In this document: one piece after another, positions 38,714-50,598 of the stretch
How the letters are laid out: each line of letters begins with the position of its first letter
How positions within the stretch are numbered: the first letter of the stretch is position 1
DNA from: Centipeda felix
GTDB taxonomy: Bacteria > Bacillota > Negativicutes > Selenomonadales > Selenomonadaceae
Direction: 5' to 3'
NCBI RefSeq assembly: GCF_900186465.1
Contig: NZ_LT891959.1
Coordinates: 186,001-250,000, forward strand
Length of the DNA stretch: 64,000 nucleotides
Made by a program: the position numbers and the translations under genes
The notes under the pieces: generated by a model
The model's input: only the letters and a program-made list of their open reading frames with translations
Database searches by the model: none
What the model was told of the DNA's origin: nothing

Positions 38714-39276
38714 AGCGTCACACGATCTTTCAGTTTTTCAAATTTAGCCGCACCAATGCCGCGCACCTTCTTGATATCGTCGATGGACTGAAATGCGCCA
38801 TTGCTCTCACGATACTCCACGATACGCGCAGACATGGCGGGACCGATGCCGGGCAGCTCCTGCAGCTCCTTCTCGGTCGCCGTGTTGAGATTGATCTTTC
38901 CGTCTGCCTGCCTGCCGGGAGATGCCGCCGCTCCCTTTTCTCCTGCATCGCGCAGACGCATGGGCACGCGAACCTGCATTCCGTCCTCAAGATGTGCCGC
39001 CATATTGATATGGTCAACATCTGCTGTCTCGATCACACCGCCGGCAGCATTCACCGCATCGGCGACGCGTTTGTCCTCATCCAGCGTGACCAGCCCGGGC
39101 TTCTTTACCTCACCCGAGACATAGACGGTAACCTTGCGCAGGGGCTCGACGTGCTCAGTCGTCGCCGCGTCGAGCGCGATGGCATCCTGCTCTCGATAGT
39201 AGCCGTAGGTCGCACCGATCAGGACAGCACCAAGCAGCGCCAGGAGAATCAAAAGCGATTTTTTATAGAGCGGCAT
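38710..39276 (-). CDS. comEA: Competence DNA receptor ComEA
   Basis: This 188-residue protein has one N-terminal membrane anchor (LLILLALLGAVLIGATYGYY), a SLBB domain (TVYVSGEVKKPGLVTL) and a C-terminal pair of helix-hairpin-helix motifs (INLNTATEKELQELPGIG and IDDIKKVRGIGAAKFEKL) that bind double-stranded DNA outside the membrane. GGGAG lies eight bases before ATG 39276. It starts 26 bases after speD and is translationally coupled to comEC. Confidence 0.95.
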   Translation of the reverse strand: MPLYKKSLLILLALLGAVLIGATYGYYREQDAIALDAATTEHVEPLRKVTVYVSGEVKKPGLVTLDEDKRVADAVNAAGGVIETADVDHINMAAHLEDGMQVRVPMRLRDAGEKGAAASPGRQADGKINLNTATEKELQELPGIGPAMSARIVEYRESNGAFQSIDDIKKVRGIGAAKFEKLKDRVTL

Positions 39277-39302
39277 CCGATCATCTCCCAGCACACAAAT
39301 AC

Positions 39303-40124
39303 CTAGTACACGTTTCTCCCGCTGAAGATCTCGATCATCTCGCGGCGCAGACTCGTACTGATGAGGAGCCGTGTCTTGGGCGGGATCTCATCGACATCCG
39401 TATTGAAGAGGTAGTTTTGGAGCTGCGGCTCCTTGATCAGCATCCGCGTATGGAAAAGGCTTGCCTGATAGAGGTTGATGTCCACGGCATCATACTCATC
39501 CAGCGTCTCCTGTTTGATAAACTCCTGGATGGAGGTCATCTTGCTGTCCATAAACAGCTTGCGTCCCTGCAGATCGCGCGTAAAGCCGCGTACACGATAG
39601 TCCATCGTGATGATGTCCGAGTCGAACTGACTGATGAGATAGTCCAGCGTCTGCAGCGGTGTAATCTCTCCGCAGGTCGCGACGTCGATATCCACGCGAA
39701 AGGTTGCAATGCTCGTATCGGGATGAAACTCAGGATAGGTATGTACGGTGACGTGGCTCTTGTCTAGATGGGCAAGTATCGTCTCCCCCGTCAGTGCTGT
39801 TCCGTTGACGGGCTTCTTGCTTCCCGAGATGACCGCTGCCTCCTCGGCGATGAGCATCGTCACGCTCGCTCCCTGCGGCTCGTAGTCCTGCTTTGCAATA
39901 TTCAGGATCCGCGCACCGATCATATCGGTCACCTGCGAAAGAATCTTCGTGAGACGGTCGGAGTTGTACTGCTCATCAATGTACTTGATGTAATCCCGCT
40001 GCTCACGCGCCGACTTCGCATAGCAAATATCATAAATATTGAAACTCAGCGCCTTCGTCAGGTTGTTAAACCCGTACAGTTTCAGCTTCCCATCCAACGC
40101 AGGAGCTCCTTCCTCGTCATACAT
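39303..40124 (-). CDS. speD: S-adenosylmethionine decarboxylase proenzyme
   Basis: This 273-residue protein matches the longer bacterial (E. coli-type) SpeD: the autocleavage site is in [13 protein letters not shown], where Lys-Ser is cut and the Ser becomes the pyruvoyl cofactor, and [14 protein letters not shown] is near the end. It makes decarboxylated SAM for spermidine or related polyamines. No speE is in the window. It begins two bases after the rarA stop codon and precedes comEA by 26 bases, an uncommon combination. Confidence 0.94.
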   Translation of the reverse strand: MYDEEGAPALDGKLKLYGFNNLTKALSFNIYDICYAKSAREQRDYIKYIDEQYNSDRLTKILSQVTDMIGARILNIAKQDYEPQGASVTMLIAEEAAVISGSKKPVNGTALTGETILAHLDKSHVTVHTYPEFHPDTSIATFRVDIDVATCGEITPLQTLDYLISQFDSDIITMDYRVRGFTRDLQGRKLFMDSKMTSIQEFIKQETLDEYDAVDINLYQASLFHTRMLIKEPQLQNYLFNTDVDEIPPKTRLLISTSLRREMIEIFSGRNVY

Positions 40125-40126
40125 AT

Positions 40127-41464
40127 TTATCCATTATTCTTCTTGGGGGCATGCTCTGCCTTCCACGCCTTGATCCACTCCAGCCGCTCCCGAAAACGGC
40201 TCTCCATTCCCTGATCCGTCGGCTGATAGTACGCGCGTCCCACCAACGCGTCCGGAAGACACTGCATATTGGTGATGTGCTCCTCTGCATCATGCGCATA
40301 CTGATAGCCCTTGCCATAATCCAGATCCTTCATCAGCCGCGTCGGTGCATTCCGTATCACCAGCGGCACAGGCTCGGCGAGCATCATGCGGGCATCGGCC
40401 GCCGCCGCGAGATATGCCGTCTCCATGGCGTTCGATTTTGGTGCGAGCGAAAGATAGACGACAGCCTGCGTCAGATGGACGTTGCACTCGGGATACCCGA
40501 TGTAGTGACATGCCTGATAGGCGGCGACGGCAAGCTCCAGCGCACGCGGGTCGGCAAGGCCAACATCCTCCGCAGCAAAACGCGTCACACGGCGTGCCAC
40601 ATAGAGTGGATCCTCCCCCGCCTCCAGCATCCGCGCGAGCCAATAAACTGCCGCATCCGGGTCTGAGTTACGCATGGACTTGTGAAGTGCTGAGATGAGA
40701 TTATAGTGCTCCTCGCCGTTCTTGTCATAGAGCAGGGATTTTCGCGTAATGCACTGTGCGAGATTCTCCTCCGTGATGTATAACTCGCCATCCCGCTCAT
40801 CCGCATTGAGGACGAGCATCTCGAGCGTCGAGAGCGCACTACGTGCATCACCGTTGGCAAAGGCGGCAACGGCAGTAATCCCATCATCGGACAGATGGAT
40901 ATGCATCTGCGACAGCTCTCTATCCGTTGCGATCGCATGGCGGAGGAGGTGTTCGATGTCGGCCTCCGTCAACCCCTGCAGGACAAAGACACGACAGCGC
41001 GAGAGCAGAGCGTTGTTGATCTCAAAGGAGGGATTTTCCGTGGTCGCGCCGATGAGGACAATGCTTCCCTTCTCCACAAACGGCAGAAACGCATCCTGCT
41101 GTGCCTTGTTAAAGCGATGAATCTCATCGACAAAGACAACGATGCGCTCCCCGTACATACGGCGCCGATCCGCCTCCTGCATCACCGTGCGGATCTCCTT
41201 GATCCCGCTCGTCACGGCAGAGAACGTGATGAACTCCGCCTTCGTACGCGCGGCGATGATCTGCGCCAGCGTTGTCTTGCCGACGCCGGGCGGTCCCCAG
41301 AAAATCATCGAGGTGATGCGGTCACTCTCAATGAGGCGGCGCAGTATCTTCCCCTGCCCCAGGAGATGCTCCTGCCCGACAAAGTCGTCAAGCGTGCGTG
41401 GACGAACGCGCTCCGCGAGCGGCTGATACGCCGCCCGTGCAAAGAGCCCCCCCTGTTCGTCCAT
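40127..41464 (-). CDS. rarA: Replication-associated recombination protein RarA (MgsA)
   Basis: The ATG at 41464 has GGAGG seven bases before it, giving 445 residues; upstream ATG codons are too close to that site. The AAA+ domain has [16 protein letters not shown] and [20 protein letters not shown], sensor [14 protein letters not shown] and the MgsA_C-type C-terminal domain. RarA acts at stalled replication forks with SSB. A promoter TTGCCT-17 bp-GATAAT (41522-41527 and 41499-41504 on the plus numbering) directly precedes it. Confidence 0.94.
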   Translation of the reverse strand: MDEQGGLFARAAYQPLAERVRPRTLDDFVGQEHLLGQGKILRRLIESDRITSMIFWGPPGVGKTTLAQIIAARTKAEFITFSAVTSGIKEIRTVMQEADRRRMYGERIVVFVDEIHRFNKAQQDAFLPFVEKGSIVLIGATTENPSFEINNALLSRCRVFVLQGLTEADIEHLLRHAIATDRELSQMHIHLSDDGITAVAAFANGDARSALSTLEMLVLNADERDGELYITEENLAQCITRKSLLYDKNGEEHYNLISALHKSMRNSDPDAAVYWLARMLEAGEDPLYVARRVTRFAAEDVGLADPRALELAVAAYQACHYIGYPECNVHLTQAVVYLSLAPKSNAMETAYLAAAADARMMLAEPVPLVIRNAPTRLMKDLDYGKGYQYAHDAEEHITNMQCLPDALVGRAYYQPTDQGMESRFRERLEWIKAWKAEHAPKKNNG

Positions 41465-41498
41465 AGCCATACCTCCTGCACAGATTCTTTCACTCTGA

Positions 41499-41527
41499 AT
41501 TATCTCATAAAATGCACACTTAGGCAA
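41499..41527 (-). promoter_or_regulatory. Promoter of the rarA-speD-comEA-comEC operon
   Basis: On the minus strand TTGCCT (41527..41522), a 17-bp spacer and GATAAT (41504..41499) precede the rarA start and follow immediately after the hslU terminator. Confidence 0.7.
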
Positions 41528-41530
41528 TAG

Positions 41531-41561
41531 AAAAAACGGCCTGGACTCATCCAAACCGTTC
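41531..41561 (-). terminator. Terminator after hslU
   Basis: On the minus strand an 11-pair hairpin (with two G-U pairs) ends in TTTTTT. The G-U pairs close only on this strand, which fixes its direction. Confidence 0.85.
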
Positions 41562-41566
41562 TTATC

Positions 41567-41629
41567 GGAAGCACGGATAAAGTGAAGTCCGTCAATCGTG
41601 ATGGCGTGGCTGAGTTTATCCGTGCTTCC
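41567..41629 (-). repeat. 15-bp inverted repeat directly after hslU
   Basis: GGAAGCACGGATAAA (41567-41581) and its exact complement at 41615-41629 flank a 33-base loop between the hslU stop and its terminator. It may stabilise the 3' end of the mRNA or work with the following hairpin. Confidence 0.6.
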
Positions 41630-41634
41630 TGTTG

Positions 41635-43032
41635 TCAGAGAATAAATCGCGATACGTCGTGGTCGCCGGCGATGTCCGCGAGACAACGGTCAACATACGC
41701 CGCGTCGATGACGACCTCCTTCTCCGTGAGATCGGGCGCGTCAAAGGAAAGCTCCTCCAAGAGTTTTTCAAGCAGCGTGTAGAGGCGTCGTGCGCCGATG
41801 TCCTCCGTCTGCTCATTGACGGTCTCCGCCAGCTGCGCAAGGCGGCTGACGGCATCATCTGCAAAGCGCAGAGAGACGCCCTCCACGCCGAGCAGCGCAC
41901 TGTACTGCTTGATGAGTGCGTTGCGCGGCTCGGTGAGGATGCGCTCGAAGTCCTCCTTGACGAGCGACTTCAGCTCGACGCGAATCGGAAAACGCCCCTG
42001 CAGCTCTGGAATGAGGTCCGACGGCTTCGCCGTATGAAATGCCCCCGCCGCAATGAAGAGCACATGATCGGTCTTGACGGGGCCATACTTCGTAACGACC
42101 GTAGAGCCCTCCACAATCGGCAGGATGTCACGCTGAACGCCCTCACGCGAGATGTCGGCACCCGCACTGCGTCCATTACTCACGGCGACCTTATCAATCT
42201 CATCGAGGAATACGATGCCGCTGTATTCGGCAGCGCGCACCGCCTCCTCGGCGACGACATCCATATCGACGAGTTTGTCCGCCTCCTCGGCCGCGAAGAT
42301 CTTGCGTGCCTGTGCGACTGTCACCTTGCGCTTGTGACGGTTTTTCGGCACGAGCTTCCCGATCATGGACTGGAGGTTGTCGCTCATCCCCTCCAAGGAG
42401 GAGCCGGCAAACATATTGCCCATCGGGCGCGCGGATTCCTCCACCTCGACTTCGATGACATCATTTTCGAGCTCACCGGAGCGCAGCCGCTTGCGCATCC
42501 ACTCACGTCCCGCCTGATACTTCGGCGGCTCTTCCTTTTTCTCCTCCGGCTCATCCTCCTGCGAGGAGAACAGGCTGCCGAGCGGATTTGTCGACTTCTT
42601 TGGCGGTGGAACAAAGACATCAATGAGACGCTCCTCTGCATTCTCCTTTGCCTTGTCCTCCACTTCCTCAATCTTCTGCTGACGCACCATCCGCACGGAG
42701 GTCTCGACGAGATCACGCACGATGGACTCCACGTCGCGTCCGACGTAACCAACCTCGGTGAACTTGGTCGCCTCCACCTTCAGAAATGGCGCACGCACGA
42801 GGCGCGCCAGACGGCGGGCAATCTCCGTCTTGCCGACACCGGTCGAGCCGATCATGAGGATGTTTTTCGGAATGATGTCCTCGCGCATATCCGCATCGAG
42901 CTGACGGCTCCGCCAGCGGTTGCGCAGAGCGATCGCGACCGAGCGCTTCGCCTCATGCTGACCGACAATATACTTGTCGAGCTCGGCGACGATCTCGCGC
43001 GGTGTCTGTTCGTTGACTCCGATCTGACTCAT
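41635..43032 (-). CDS. hslU: ATP-dependent protease ATPase subunit HslU (ClpY)
   Basis: This 465-residue protein is a full-length Hsl[20 protein letters not shown], Walker [18 protein letters not shown], the [19 protein letters not shown] pore/adapter region, an I-domain (about 110-240), Walker [10 protein letters not shown] and a C-terminal tail ending RFIL that docks into HslV. It unfolds proteins for the HslV peptidase. The start overlaps the hslV stop by four bases. Confidence 0.96.
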   Translation of the reverse strand: MSQIGVNEQTPREIVAELDKYIVGQHEAKRSVAIALRNRWRSRQLDADMREDIIPKNILMIGSTGVGKTEIARRLARLVRAPFLKVEATKFTEVGYVGRDVESIVRDLVETSVRMVRQQKIEEVEDKAKENAEERLIDVFVPPPKKSTNPLGSLFSSQEDEPEEKKEEPPKYQAGREWMRKRLRSGELENDVIEVEVEESARPMGNMFAGSSLEGMSDNLQSMIGKLVPKNRHKRKVTVAQARKIFAAEEADKLVDMDVVAEEAVRAAEYSGIVFLDEIDKVAVSNGRSAGADISREGVQRDILPIVEGSTVVTKYGPVKTDHVLFIAAGAFHTAKPSDLIPELQGRFPIRVELKSLVKEDFERILTEPRNALIKQYSALLGVEGVSLRFADDAVSRLAQLAETVNEQTEDIGARRLYTLLEKLLEELSFDAPDLTEKEVVIDAAYVDRCLADIAGDHDVSRFIL

Positions 43033-43568
43033 GATTCCAGTACCTCCACCGTGATGTGATGATTCGTATAGACGCAGATATCCGCAGCGATCGAGAGAGA
43101 CTCCTTTGCTATTGCGGGTGCATCCAGCGCCGAATGCGCCACGAGAGCACGTGCCGCCGCAAGGGCAAAGAACCCGCCTGAACCAATCGCCGTGCAGTCA
43201 CCATCCGGCTCAATGACCTCGCCGTTGCCGGAGATCATGAGGATGCTGTCCTGATCCGCAACGAGGAGAAGTGCCTCCAGTTTGCGCAGTACCTTGTCCG
43301 TACGCCAGTCCTTCGCCAGCTCCACGGCAGCGCGTTGGAGATTGCCGCTGTACGACTCCAGCTTGACCTCGAACTTTTCAAAAAGAGTAAACGCGTCTGC
43401 GACCGAGCCCGCGAATCCCGCGAGGATTTTTCCATGATAGAGACGCCGCACCTTGCGCGCGTTCGCCTTCATGATCGCACGCTCGCCGAAGGTCACCTGA
43501 CCGTCGCCCGCGATGGCAACCTTGCCATCCTTTTTGACCGCCACAATGGTTGTTGCATGAAATGTCAC
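43029..43568 (-). CDS. hslV: HslV/ClpQ protease subunit
   Basis: This 179-residue protein is a proteasome-beta-like hydrolase. The sequence [15 protein letters not shown] suggests removal of a five-residue propeptide to expose Thr6 as the N-terminal nucleophile; GDGQVTFGE and the conserved SGNGEVIEP and AIGSGG loops follow. It forms the peptidase double ring of HslUV. It overlaps trmFO and hslU by four bases at each end. Confidence 0.95.
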   Translation of the reverse strand: MTFHATTIVAVKKDGKVAIAGDGQVTFGERAIMKANARKVRRLYHGKILAGFAGSVADAFTLFEKFEVKLESYSGNLQRAAVELAKDWRTDKVLRKLEALLLVADQDSILMISGNGEVIEPDGDCTAIGSGGFFALAAARALVAHSALDAPAIAKESLSIAADICVYTNHHITVEVLES

Positions 43569-44883
43569 AGTGTCTCTCCTTCCAGAAAGTGCTCCAAGTC
43601 CTCCAATGCACGCTCTGCCAGCATCCTTTTTTTCTCCGGTTTACGCGTGCGGCGCGGCAAGTCCGCGAGCGGTGGGAGCAGCCCGAAGTTGATGTTCATG
43701 GGCTGAAAGTGTTCTGGATCACAGGTCGTGATATAGTGTGCGAGTGCGCCGTGGCAGGTACTGACGGGAAATACGACAGGTGATTCCCCCTGTACCAGCC
43801 GCGCGGCATTTTTCCCCGCGACAAGCCCCGATGCGGCGGACTCGACATAGCCCTCCACACCGGTCATCTGCCCCGCAAACAGCAGGCGGTCATCTCCCGT
43901 GTACTGGAACGTCGGACGCAGATGCCGTGGTGCACTGATAAAGCTGTTGCGGTGCATCACACCGTAGCGGAGGAACTCCGCCGCTGCCAGCCCCGGAATC
44001 ATCTGAAAAACACGCCGTTGCTCCGGCCACTTGAGATGGGTCTGGAATCCGACGATGTTGTAGATCGATCCCGCTGCGTTGTCCTGCCGCAGCTGCACCA
44101 CAGCGTATGGACGCTCCCCCGTCACGGGATGCTCAAGGCCGACGGGCTTCAGCGGACCGTAGAGGAGTGTATCGCGCCCGCGCGCTGCCATGACCTCGAC
44201 CGGCATGCAGCCCTCGAAGAAAATTGCTTTTTCAAAATTATGTGTCTCTGCCGCCTCCGCCGTCGTCAGTGCCTGCCAGAAGGCATCGTATTCCGCTTCA
44301 TTCATGGGGCAGTTGATGTAGGCGGGCTCGCCCTTCCCATAGCGCGAGGCGCGGTACGCCACATTCATATCAATGCTGGAGAAGCTGACGAGCGGTGCCG
44401 CTGCATCATAGAAGTACAGCCCATCATCGCCAAGCAGGCGACGTATCGCCTCCGCAAGCTGCCCATCGGTCAGTGGTCCGGAGGCGACGATGAGGACGCT
44501 GTCATCCGTGGAGGGCAGCTCCGTGATCTCCTCGTGATGCACATGGATCAGTGGATGCTGCACAATGCGCTCCGTCACATAGGCGCTGAACGCCTCGCGA
44601 TCCACCGCCAGTGCGCCGCCGGCAGGAACAGCCGTATGATCTGCCGCCTGCATGATGATGGAGTTCATGCGGCGCATCTCCTCTTTGAGCACGCCGACGG
44701 CATTCATCAGCCCCGCCGCCCGCAGGGAGTTGCTGCAGACGAGTTCCGCAAAGGCATCCGTCTTATGTGCCGGCGAACGGCGCAGCGGACGCATCTCAAA
44801 AAGCTCCACGGCAATTCCTGCTTCAGCCGCCTGCCATGCTGCCTCGGCACCAGCAAGTCCGGCCCCGATGATGCGTACGCCGC

Positions 44884-44887
<4 letters not shown>
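43565..44887 (-). CDS. trmFO: tRNA uracil-54 methyltransferase TrmFO
   Basis: This 440-residue flavoprotein has the N-terminal FAD site [14 protein letters not shown] and the TrmFO-specific [12 protein letters not shown] segment, plus INFGLLPPL near the C-terminus. It methylates U54 of tRNA using methylenetetrahydrofolate and FADH2. The gene order topA-trmFO-hslV-hslU follows the Firmicute pattern, with the xerC-like gene normally between trmFO and hslV missing. Confidence 0.96.
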
Positions 44888-47172
<2,285 letters not shown>

Positions 47173-47176
47173 TCCG

Positions 47177-48268
47177 TCAGTTCCTTTCGGCACGCCGATA
47201 GGCGTGCATTTCATTCTCTATGATAACGCCCTTCAGCTGCATTTGCAGGAGAAGGAGCGGGAGGCTCGTTGTCGTGCTCACGGGCAGACTGTCGATGATT
47301 TCGTCCATGGTCAGCGCATGATCGAAGGAGAGCACCTGATAGACGTGTGCCTCTTCCGGTGTCAGCTGTGCGCGGGTAGAGCGCCGCTGTGGTGCGGCGA
47401 GATGCATCTCTTCGAGAATTTCACGCGGAGATTCTACCAGACGTGCCCCTGCACGGATGAGGTTATGGCAGCCGCCGCTCTGCGGCGAATAGATGCTGCC
47501 GGGAATCGCATAGACTTCACGTCCCTCGCTGAGTGCCATCTCAGCGGTGATCAGAGAGCCGCTGCGCCGTGCCGCCTCAACGACAAGCACCCCCTCCGCG
47601 AGTCCGCTGATGATGCGGTTACGCGCAGGGAAGAACATGGGTAGCGGCTGTGTCCCGGGGGCATACTCGGAGAGGACTGCCCCGCCCGCCGCAGCGATCT
47701 CCGTCAACAGGCGGCGGTTCTCGGGCGGATAGGCAATATCCACGCCACAGCCAAGGACCGCAACCGTCCGTCCGCCGCGCAGTGCACCGCGATGCGCACG
47801 CGTGTCGATCCCGCGCGCCGCACCGCTGACTACAGTGACTCCCGCCGCCGCGAGATGCTCCGCAAACTCGAGCGCGGCAGCCTCCCCATAGCCTGAGAAT
47901 TTGCGCGCACCGACGATGCTGATGCGCCGTGCGTCGGGCAGAAGTGTGCCGCGATAGTAGAGCACGAGCGGCGGATCAAAGATCTCTCGCAGAACGAGCG
48001 GATAACATTCATCCTCCATCGTCACCATCGACACATCAGCGCGTCGGCAGTCCTCCGCGATGCGTTCCGGCAGATTAGGATCCCCCTGTATGTGCCGTGC
48101 AAGTGCGTCGGCAGCAGCATCCGTGAGGGCTCCTGTCGCACGCAGTTCTGCGGCGGTCATCGACCATACATCCTTTGCCGCAGGACATACCTTTTGCAGC
48201 CGCTGCATACGAACGCTGCCCACCTGAGGACAGCGCAGAAGCGCCGCCAGATACCACCGATCTTCCAC
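47177..48268 (-). CDS. dprA: DNA-processing protein DprA (Smf)
   Basis: This 363-residue protein has the DprA Rossmann domain (ISIVGARKFSGYGEAAALEFAEHL, SGAARGIDTRAHRGAL, AVLGCGVDIAYPPENRRL, NRIISGLAEGVLVVEAARRSGSLITAEMA) flanked by an N-terminal SAM-like part and a C-terminal winged helix. It loads RecA on incoming single strands during transformation. The GTG start follows a promoter with a palindrome in its spacer. It heads dprA-topA-trmFO-hslV-hslU. Confidence 0.95.
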   Translation of the reverse strand: MEDRWYLAALLRCPQVGSVRMQRLQKVCPAAKDVWSMTAAELRATGALTDAAADALARHIQGDPNLPERIAEDCRRADVSMVTMEDECYPLVLREIFDPPLVLYYRGTLLPDARRISIVGARKFSGYGEAAALEFAEHLAAAGVTVVSGAARGIDTRAHRGALRGGRTVAVLGCGVDIAYPPENRRLLTEIAAAGGAVLSEYAPGTQPLPMFFPARNRIISGLAEGVLVVEAARRSGSLITAEMALSEGREVYAIPGSIYSPQSGGCHNLIRAGARLVESPREILEEMHLAAPQRRSTRAQLTPEEAHVYQVLSFDHALTMDEIIDSLPVSTTTSLPLLLLQMQLKGVIIENEMHAYRRAERN

Positions 48269-48284
48269 CTTCTACACGCTCCTC

Positions 48285-48313
48285 ATCTTACCTAAATTTA
48301 GGAAAGAATGCAA
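48285..48313 (-). promoter_or_regulatory. dprA promoter with palindrome in the spacer
   Basis: TTGCAT (48313..48308), a 17-bp spacer and TAAGAT (48290..48285) on the minus strand form a promoter just before the dprA GTG start. The spacer contains the 12-bp perfect palindrome CCTAAATTTAGG (48291-48302), which may be an operator. Confidence 0.65.
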
Positions 48314-48328
48314 CTATCTTCTATATTA

Positions 48329-48406
48329 TTATCGTGGAAACAGCTCATCGCCAAAGACATAGTAGACCATCAGAAAGATAAGCAGAAGTAAGAAAATATC
48401 CGCCAT
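48329..48406 (-). CDS. Small hydrophobic protein (25 aa)
   Basis: ATG at 48406 has AGGAG eight bases upstream and opens a 25-residue frame: MADIFLLLLIFLMVYYVF, then GDELFPR and a TAA. It would be a single membrane helix with a short charged tail. The ribosome binding site starts only a few bases after the T tract of the terminator at 48423-48450, so the peptide can be made only by readthrough of that terminator or from a promoter inside it. No family is recognised. Confidence 0.5.
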   Translation of the reverse strand: MADIFLLLLIFLMVYYVFGDELFPR

Positions 48407-48422
48407 CCGAACCGCTCCTATC

Positions 48423-48450
48423 AAAAAAGAGGGGCTGAGCCCCTCTCAGA
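48423..48450 (-). terminator. Terminator after the NlpC/P60 gene
   Basis: AGAGGGGC-TGA-GCCCCTCT is a compact hairpin followed on the minus strand by six T residues. Confidence 0.9.
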
Positions 48451-48460
48451 TTCTGCATCA

Positions 48461-49123
48461 TCACATCACGCGACGTGCACCGATATAGCATGCGCCCCAA
48501 TAGCCGCCGTACAGGTTATCAATTGCGACTCCACGGCTCGACGAGGCATTGATGAAGTTGCCATCACCGAGGTAGATGCCGACGTGCGACGGACCATAGT
48601 CATACGTGGAGAAAAAGACGAGATCGCCGGGAACCATCTCTGCTGACGAGACTGGATAGCCGACCTCATACTGCGCATCTGCCGTACGCGGGAGATAGAT
48701 CCCTGCATTGGCAAAGACGTAGCGGACAAAGCCGGAGCAGTCGAACCCTGCCGGTGTCGTTCCGCCGAACGAATACGGCACACCGAGGTACTGCATGGAG
48801 TCCGAAACAATGCGGCGCACGAAATAGTTCGAGCCGCGGCTAACCTGCGGCATCGCCTTTCCGAGAAGAGCCTCATAGGTTGACGGTCCCACAAGACCAT
48901 CCACAGCAAGGCCGTGTGCTGCTTGGAACTCCTTGACTGCCTCCGCCGTTGCCGGGCCGAAATCACCATCAGCGGCAACATCATAACCATAATTAGAAAG
49001 CTGACCTTGAATCTCGGCAACATCCGTTCCCTGATCACCGATCTGGAATGACTCTGCGCTCGCGATTGATGCGGAGCAGAGAAGCATAGCGGATAACGCA
49101 AGAATCTTGATTTTCTTTCGCAA
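48461..49123 (-). CDS. Exported NlpC/P60 peptidoglycan endopeptidase
   Basis: From a TTG start (49123) with AAGGAAG seven bases before it, the product is 220 residues: a signal peptide (1-23), a PG_binding_1 domain (about 25-88, FQIGDQGTDVAEIQGQLSNY) and a C-terminal NlpC/P60 domain with catalytic Cys129 (GFDCSGFVRYV) and His180 (GPSHVGIYLGDG). It should cut peptide bridges of peptidoglycan. An ATG 36 codons upstream lies within the RNase P RNA gene and is rejected. It starts only 42 bases after rnpB. Confidence 0.92.
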   Translation of the reverse strand: MRKKIKILALSAMLLCSASIASAESFQIGDQGTDVAEIQGQLSNYGYDVAADGDFGPATAEAVKEFQAAHGLAVDGLVGPSTYEALLGKAMPQVSRGSNYFVRRIVSDSMQYLGVPYSFGGTTPAGFDCSGFVRYVFANAGIYLPRTADAQYEVGYPVSSAEMVPGDLVFFSTYDYGPSHVGIYLGDGNFINASSSRGVAIDNLYGGYWGACYIGARRVM

Positions 49124-49159
49124 GCAAACACTTCCTTCCACAAGTGCACAATTACATTG

Positions 49160-49525
49160 GCTACGAGAAACCAATAAGCCGAGTTCTGTTCCGCCCCCAA
49201 AAAGGCGGTGACAATCATTTATCTGGGACACCTGTTGCCAGGCATCTCAAGCGACACTACCCGGAAGGCCGACGGGCCGCCGGAAATCCTTCCCTATTTG
49301 GTCTTGCTCCATGTGGGGTTTACCGAAGCCGGCCGGTCACCCGACCGCTGGTGCGCTCTTACCGCACCTTTCCACCCTTACCGACAATGTCGGCGGTTTA
49401 AATTTCTATGGCACTGTCCCTGAGGTCACCCTCGCTGGACGTTATCCAGCACACTGCCCTATGGAGCTCGGACTTTCCTCATCTGCTGAAACACAGACGC
49501 GATTGTCTTGGTCTCTCATACCAAC
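49160..49525 (-). ncRNA. rnpB: RNase P RNA (rnpB)
   Basis: On the minus strand the conserved blocks of bacterial RNase P RNA are in order: GAGGAAAGTCCGAGCTCC, AGGGCAGTG, ACAGTGCCATAGAAA, GGTAAGGGTGGAAAGGTG with GGTAAGAGCGCACCAG, and near the 3' end ACAGAACTCGGCTTA. The P1 helix is a perfect 10-pair stem between 49508-49517 and 49165-49174, which sets the ends. A strong promoter lies at 49532-49561. Confidence 0.96.
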
Positions 49526-49531
49526 GGGGAG

Positions 49532-49561
49532 ATTATACCACATCTGGGGGAGAGGTGTCAA
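49532..49561 (-). promoter_or_regulatory. Promoter of rnpB
   Basis: TTGACA (49561..49556), an 18-bp spacer and TATAAT (49537..49532) on the minus strand: both hexamers are consensus. Transcription should start about 49525, a few bases before the P1 helix. Confidence 0.88.
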
Positions 49562-49665
49562 AAACGCCCCAACGCCTTGTAGGATGCGGAAAGAAACGAT
49601 TTTATAGGAACAAAGTGACGATTTTGGATCAAATTTCTCTAAAAATTATTGGAAAAATACATCGA

Positions 49666-50598
49666 TTACCATGCTTTTCCGACAATTTCCTGTATATTCG
49701 ATAGCTGTTTATCGTGCAGATACTGTCCAAGACCGTCACAGATTTTCATCGTAATTTCGGGATCAGCAAAGTTCGCCGTGCCGACAGCGACGGCAGACGC
49801 TCCCGCGAGAAAGAACTCCACCGCATCCTGCCACGAGGCAATCCCGCCCATACCGATCACGGGAACACGGACGGCATGAGCCACCTCCCACACCATACGG
49901 ACGGCAACCGGCTTCACGGCAGGGCCGGAAAGTCCGCCCGTCCGATTGCCGAGAACAGGCTGCCAGCGGTGTATATCAATCTGCATCCCGATGAGCGTAT
50001 TGATGAGCGATATGGCATCCGCCCCCGCATCTTCTACAGCGAGAGCCATCTCCGTGATGCTGGTCACGTTCGGAGACAGCTTGGCGATGACGGGATGCGT
50101 GCTCTCCGCGCAGACCGCACGCACGACCTCTGCCGCCGCACGCGGATCCGTGCCAAAGACAATCCCGCCCTCCCTGACGTTCGGACAGGAGATGTTGACT
50201 TCGAGCGCCGCGACACCCGTGACATTTAGCCGTGCGGCGAGTGCCGCATAGTCCTCCACGGAGCTGCCTGAGATATTGACAATGACGTTCATGCCATAGT
50301 CTGCGATGCGCGGCAGTGTTTCATGGAGGAATACGTCTGCCCCGGGGTTCTCGAGGCCGATGCAGTTGAGCATCCCCTGCGGCGTCTCCGCAATCCGTAC
50401 CCCGTCATTTCCACGTCGCGGGAGGAGCGTCGTCCCCTTGACCATCACGCCGCCGAGACGCGCGAGATCGACAAAGTCCGCGAACTCTTCGCCGAAGCCG
50501 AATGTCCCGGACGCCGCAAGCACAGGCGTCCGCATCGCAATGCCTGCGACATTGGTGCAGAGCAGCACGTCATACCGCGTCGCAGCGCTATGAGACAT
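49666..50598 (-). CDS. pyrD: Dihydroorotate dehydrogenase 1B, catalytic subunit
   Basis: This 310-residue protein has ASGTFGFGEEFADF, KGTTLLPRRGN, NISCPNVREGG with the class 1 catalytic Cys, and the FMN-phosphate loop IGMGGIASWQDAVEF. The class 1B enzyme works with PyrK and passes electrons to NAD+. ATG at 50598 overlaps the end of pyrK by 11 bases and has GAGGAGG upstream; the longer frame is not needed. It is the last gene of the pyr operon. Confidence 0.95.
   Translation of the reverse strand: MSHSAATRYDVLLCTNVAGIAMRTPVLAASGTFGFGEEFADFVDLARLGGVMVKGTTLLPRRGNDGVRIAETPQGMLNCIGLENPGADVFLHETLPRIADYGMNVIVNISGSSVEDYAALAARLNVTGVAALEVNISCPNVREGGIVFGTDPRAAAEVVRAVCAESTHPVIAKLSPNVTSITEMALAVEDAGADAISLINTLIGMQIDIHRWQPVLGNRTGGLSGPAVKPVAVRMVWEVAHAVRVPVIGMGGIASWQDAVEFFLAGASAVAVGTANFADPEITMKICDGLGQYLHDKQLSNIQEIVGKAW

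Noticed and set aside
41465-41686. 74-residue N-terminal extension of rarA
   Set aside because: It would read through the hslU terminator, an inverted repeat and the rarA promoter; the start at 41464 has the right ribosome binding site.
49144-49704. Several overlapping short frames between 49144 and 49704
   Set aside because: They lie across the RNase P RNA gene and its promoter, which fully explain the region.
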